A DNA stretch of 7,178 bases from an uncultured Alphaproteobacteria bacterium (GTDB taxonomy: Bacteria; Pseudomonadota; Alphaproteobacteria; Minwuiales; Minwuiaceae). Positions 6,443 to 7,178 of the stretch are shown here, piece by piece. The DNA lies in NCBI GenBank assembly GCA_913064755.1, contig CAJYBQ010000160.1, forward strand, positions 1-7,178, written 5' to 3'. The position numbers and the translations under genes were made by a program. The notes beneath the pieces were generated by a model, which saw nothing but the letters and a program-made list of their open reading frames with translations, made no database searches and was not told the DNA's origin. Positions within the stretch are counted from its first letter, which is position 1; the number at the start of each line of letters is the position of its first letter.

Positions 6443-7178
6443 ATGCCCGACCGCAAGGACATTCACCACGACGTCTGGCTGAGCGGCGAGTTCGCCGAGG
6501 CCGAAGGTCGGGGCGAACTGTCCATCGCCTACCAGCCGATCGTCGACATGGCGACCCGCCGCGTTGTCGGGGCGGAGGCGCTGATGCGCTGGCATCACGG
6601 GACGCGCGGGGCCGTGTCGCCGAATACCTTCATCGGCCTGGCGGAGCCGGAGGGGCTGCTGCACGGGCCGGGAACCTTTGCGATGCAGACCGCGCTGGAC
6701 GACCTGGCGGCATGGCGGGCGGCCAGCAAATCGGCACGCGACTTGTTCATGTCGGTCAATGTCTCGGCCAGCCAGCTGGATGACCAGGGGCTGACCGATG
6801 TCCTGCACGATGCGCTGGACAGCCGGGGGCTGGACCTGGCCGCCCTGCACCTGGAACTGACGGAAACGGCACCGCCGCCGGGTCCGTCGGGCACGGACAC
6901 GCTCAATCGCCTGCACCTTGCCGGGTTTCACATCTCCATCGACGATTTCGGTACCGGCTATTCGTCGCTGCTGCGCATCCAGCACCTGCCCTGCCGCAGC
7001 CTGAAGATCGACAAGGCCTTCACCATCGACCTGCTGACCAGCAATACATCCCGCGCCATCGTGCAGAGCACCCTGCAACTGGCCCGCGACATGGGCCTGG
7101 ACGTCATCGCGGAGGGCATCGAGACCGAAGCTCAGCAGGCATTCCTGAACGAGAGCGGCTGTCCGCTGGGGCAGGGCT
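6443..7178 (+). CDS. EAL-domain cyclic-di-GMP phosphodiesterase, 3' end outside window
   Basis: EAL proteins hydrolyse cyclic di-GMP to pGpG and so shift cells from biofilm to motile life. The window holds 245 codons. After a short polar N-terminus of about 25 residues without a sensor or membrane helix, the domain starts at ELSIAYQPIVD. The catalytic set visible so far is complete: the EAL motif itself, EALMRW, from E45, N106 in NVSASQL, E138 in LELTET, D167 and D168 in DDFGTGYSSL, K188 in LKID, and E224 in AEGIET. The text ends at LGQG, where families usually read QG near the domain's end, so little of EAL is missing. No GGDEF domain precedes it; what follows is unseen. Activity is therefore expected rather than degenerate binding. 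It begins 22 bases after the exporter and probably belongs to the same transcript. Confidence 0.93.
   Translation, partial: MPDRKDIHHDVWLSGEFAEAEGRGELSIAYQPIVDMATRRVVGAEALMRWHHGTRGAVSPNTFIGLAEPEGLLHGPGTFAMQTALDDLAAWRAASKSARDLFMSVNVSASQLDDQGLTDVLHDALDSRGLDLAALHLELTETAPPPGPSGTDTLNRLHLAGFHISIDDFGTGYSSLLRIQHLPCRSLKIDKAFTIDLLTSNTSRAIVQSTLQLARDMGLDVIAEGIETEAQQAFLNESGCPLGQG

Noticed and set aside
6417..6482. 21-codon frame starting with ATG inside the exporter stop codon (ATGA)
   Set aside because: It overlaps the EAL gene out of frame, is very short, and the ATG at 6443 has the better ribosome site.

Overview
The window looks like chromosomal DNA from a G+C-rich alphaproteobacterium. Two things support this: a Shemin-pathway 5-aminolevulinate synthase (the C4 route to heme, typical of Alphaproteobacteria) and strong G/C preference at third codon positions. 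The genus cannot be read from the sequence. No RNA gene, insertion sequence, CRISPR array or phage feature was seen.

Left part, all on the minus strand (reading right to left): a small unrecognised integral membrane protein (3110-2610), then hemA (2420-1191), then the N-terminal 327 codons of an FtsH-type AAA+ protease (981 to beyond position 1). hemA is separated from ftsH by about 210 bases holding a 9-bp hairpin that probably ends hemA transcription. The ftsH reading frame is canonical through Walker A and the pore loop, then abruptly loses the Walker B glutamate and the sensor-1 asparagine in the last 180 bases, while keeping frame and alignment length. This is either a decayed or inactive paralogue, or poor sequence at the edge.

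Right part, all on the plus strand, starting divergently from the membrane protein: an acyl-CoA synthetase-type adenylating enzyme (3227-4831), a 2-oxoglutarate/Fe(II) dioxygenase of the isopenicillin-N-synthase family (4859-5809), a LysE-family exporter (5806-6420) and an EAL-domain cyclic-di-GMP phosphodiesterase (6443 to beyond 7178). Gaps are 27 bases, a 4-base overlap and 22 bases, so these four are probably one transcript. Starts are ATG, GTG, TTG and ATG.

How they may work together is inference: an acid is activated, a small molecule is oxidised, a product is exported, and a c-di-GMP hydrolase is made in step. No substrate can be named. The left part is housekeeping (heme synthesis, membrane proteolysis). 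The most unusual items are the degenerate FtsH tail and the four-gene plus-strand cassette.
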